A DNA stretch of 64,000 bases from Pseudomonadota bacterium (GTDB lineage Bacteria; Pseudomonadota; Gammaproteobacteria; UBA9214): positions 248,001 through 312,000 of the forward strand of contig JAWLAI010000002.1 of the NCBI GenBank assembly GCA_041395565.1. Direction: 5' to 3'. The translations under genes were made by a program, and so were the position numbers. The notes beneath the pieces are model-generated. The model was not told where the DNA came from and did not search any database. It saw only the letters and a program-made list of their open reading frames with translations. Shown here piece after piece: positions 63,100 to 64,000 of this stretch (its first letter is position 1; every line of letters begins with the position of its first letter).

Positions 63100-64000
63100 A
63101 TGAGCATACGTATCCTGAAAGATATTATTGATAACGCCCTGCGGTTTTCTGTAGCAGCAATGCTTGCTGCAGGCCTGGTTGCCTGTGGTGGCGGCGAAAG
63201 CACGGTTCAGAATCAGAATTCTGCCGGCACCAGTTCCGCACCGACCTATTCTGGCCCGGCGCCTGCTACCGCCGATGTTCAGTCGTTCAAGCTCAATGTC
63301 TGGGATAATCTGTATCAGGCCAACAGATGTGGTGGATGTCATATCGCGGGAGGGCAGGGCCCGACGGCGTTCGTGCGTACGGACGATATCAACCTTGCAT
63401 ATTCCGCTGCCAATACGATAGTCGATCTCGCTACTCCAGCCAATTCGCAGATGGTGGCCAAGGTGGCAAGCGGGCATAATTGCTGGCTCGGTTCCACTCA
63501 GGCGCAGGCCTGCGCTGACATCATTACGGCCTATATCACAGCCTGGGCTGGCGGCACGGCAAGCGGTGGTAACGTCATCACGCTGACAGCTCCGCCACTG
63601 AAGAGTCCGGCTGATACCAAGCGCTATCCGGCAGACTCGAGCCTGTTCGCTACTTTTGTGCACCCGCTGCTGACAGCCAACTGTTCCGGCTGTCATGTGG
63701 ATTCCGCTGTCAATGCCCAATCGCCGTTCTTCGCTGACAGCGATCCCGACGCTGCCTACGAGGCGGCCAAGACGAAGATGAACCTGAACAATCCAGCTGA
63801 TTCACGCTTTGTCGTGCGGCTACGCGACGAGTTCCACAATTGCTGGGATCCCAATAGCACCGGAAGCTCGGATTGCGCGGCATCCGCGCAAGTCATGGAA
63901 GCCGCAATTACCAACTTCGCCAACCAGGTTTCCGTGGTACCGATTGACCCGAACCTCGTCACTAGCATGGCTCTTACCTTGCCGGACGGCATTGTCGCCA
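63100..64000 (+). CDS. Diheme (or larger) c-type cytochrome lipoprotein with duplicated domain, 3' end outside window
   Basis: From the ATG at 63100 the frame is open to the window edge (300 codons). The lipobox is LVACGG (Cys29), followed by a Ser/Pro/Thr-rich linker. Two homologous haem modules follow: CGGCH at 77-81 with HNCW at 126-129, and CSGCH at 195-199 with HNCW at 246-249. In each, the haem site is followed by F-x-(D)-x2-AY-x-A, PA(N/D)S, then HNCW and ACA/DCA. The HNCW histidine could be the distal axial ligand. The C-terminal remainder is missing, so the total haem number is unknown. It is likely anchored to the outer or inner membrane. Confidence 0.85.
   Translation, partial: MSIRILKDIIDNALRFSVAAMLAAGLVACGGGESTVQNQNSAGTSSAPTYSGPAPATADVQSFKLNVWDNLYQANRCGGCHIAGGQGPTAFVRTDDINLAYSAANTIVDLATPANSQMVAKVASGHNCWLGSTQAQACADIITAYITAWAGGTASGGNVITLTAPPLKSPADTKRYPADSSLFATFVHPLLTANCSGCHVDSAVNAQSPFFADSDPDAAYEAAKTKMNLNNPADSRFVVRLRDEFHNCWDPNSTGSSDCAASAQVMEAAITNFANQVSVVPIDPNLVTSMALTLPDGIVA

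Overview
This 64 kb window reads as a chromosomal segment of a GC-rich gammaproteobacterium. Housekeeping genes typical of that class (serS, metH, fpr, rnd, yadG/yadH, a YccA-type BAX inhibitor-1 protein, a tRNA-Ser) are mixed with genes that suggest a respiratory, possibly sulfur- or metal-active lifestyle: multihaem c-type cytochromes, a Gly/Tyr-rich sulfur-globule-like protein, an encapsulated-ferritin homologue and a Crp/Fnr regulator. The taxonomic placement is an inference from gene content; no rRNA is present.

Layout. 0-12.7 kb: dispersed palindromic repeats, serS, metH, small secreted or membrane proteins, a dienelactone-hydrolase-like enzyme, an IalB-like lipoprotein, a Crp/Fnr regulator with an Fnr-like palindrome behind it, a half-size GDT1 transporter and an isoaspartyl peptidase. 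13-31.6 kb: an RluE-type pseudouridine synthase, PEBP and gamma-glutamylcyclotransferase-like proteins, an AAA+/Fis regulator with a degenerate GAFTGA loop, a UbiA prenyltransferase, an Omp85-like protein, a doubly frameshifted marC, a cupin, a depolymerase-like lipoprotein, a DUF21/CBS protein, a GH17-GT2 beta-glucan synthase, a FIST sensor, fpr, the yadGH ABC exporter and rnd. 31.8-37.5 kb: a compact plus-strand operon of a CCAEP-tailed B12/radical-SAM protein, an alpha/beta hydrolase, a glycerophosphodiesterase, a C-terminally short GlpD and a glycerol-kinase-like FGGY kinase. 37.6-39.5 kb: a CPBP protease, an SseB-like protein, a YccA-type protein and tRNA-Ser(UGA).

39.8-46.7 kb: downstream of the tRNA lies a compact cluster of asnB, a stand-alone ACP, an AMP-dependent ligase and an NAD-synthetase homologue, facing an SGNH hydrolase and two hexapeptide acyltransferases. 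It looks like a small cell-surface or specialised-metabolite pathway that makes amide bonds. 47.3-53.7 kb: three overlapping genes encode a membrane-anchored pentahaem cytochrome fused to TPRs, an FG-GAP/UnbV protein and a TPR protein.

53.7-64 kb: a sulfur-globule-like protein with a readable promoter and an Fnr-like box, a lipoprotein hydrolase, an encapsulated-ferritin homologue that lacks the encapsulin-targeting tail and an adjacent shell gene, and an envelope cluster (DUF4266 lipoprotein, DUF3570 protein, TlpA thioredoxin, two beta-barrel proteins). Divergent from this cluster are three c-type haem proteins; the last is cut by the window edge and holds a tandemly duplicated haem domain. 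The 55-64 kb region is the best candidate for a poorly described system, possibly one moving electrons across the outer membrane.

Two patterns cut across the regions. Three copies of a short repeat ending in CTAG each supply the stop codon of a minus-strand gene. TTGAC-N4-ATCAA or GTCAA boxes recur at plausible regulatory positions, possibly served by the Crp/Fnr protein encoded at about 9.5-10.2 kb.
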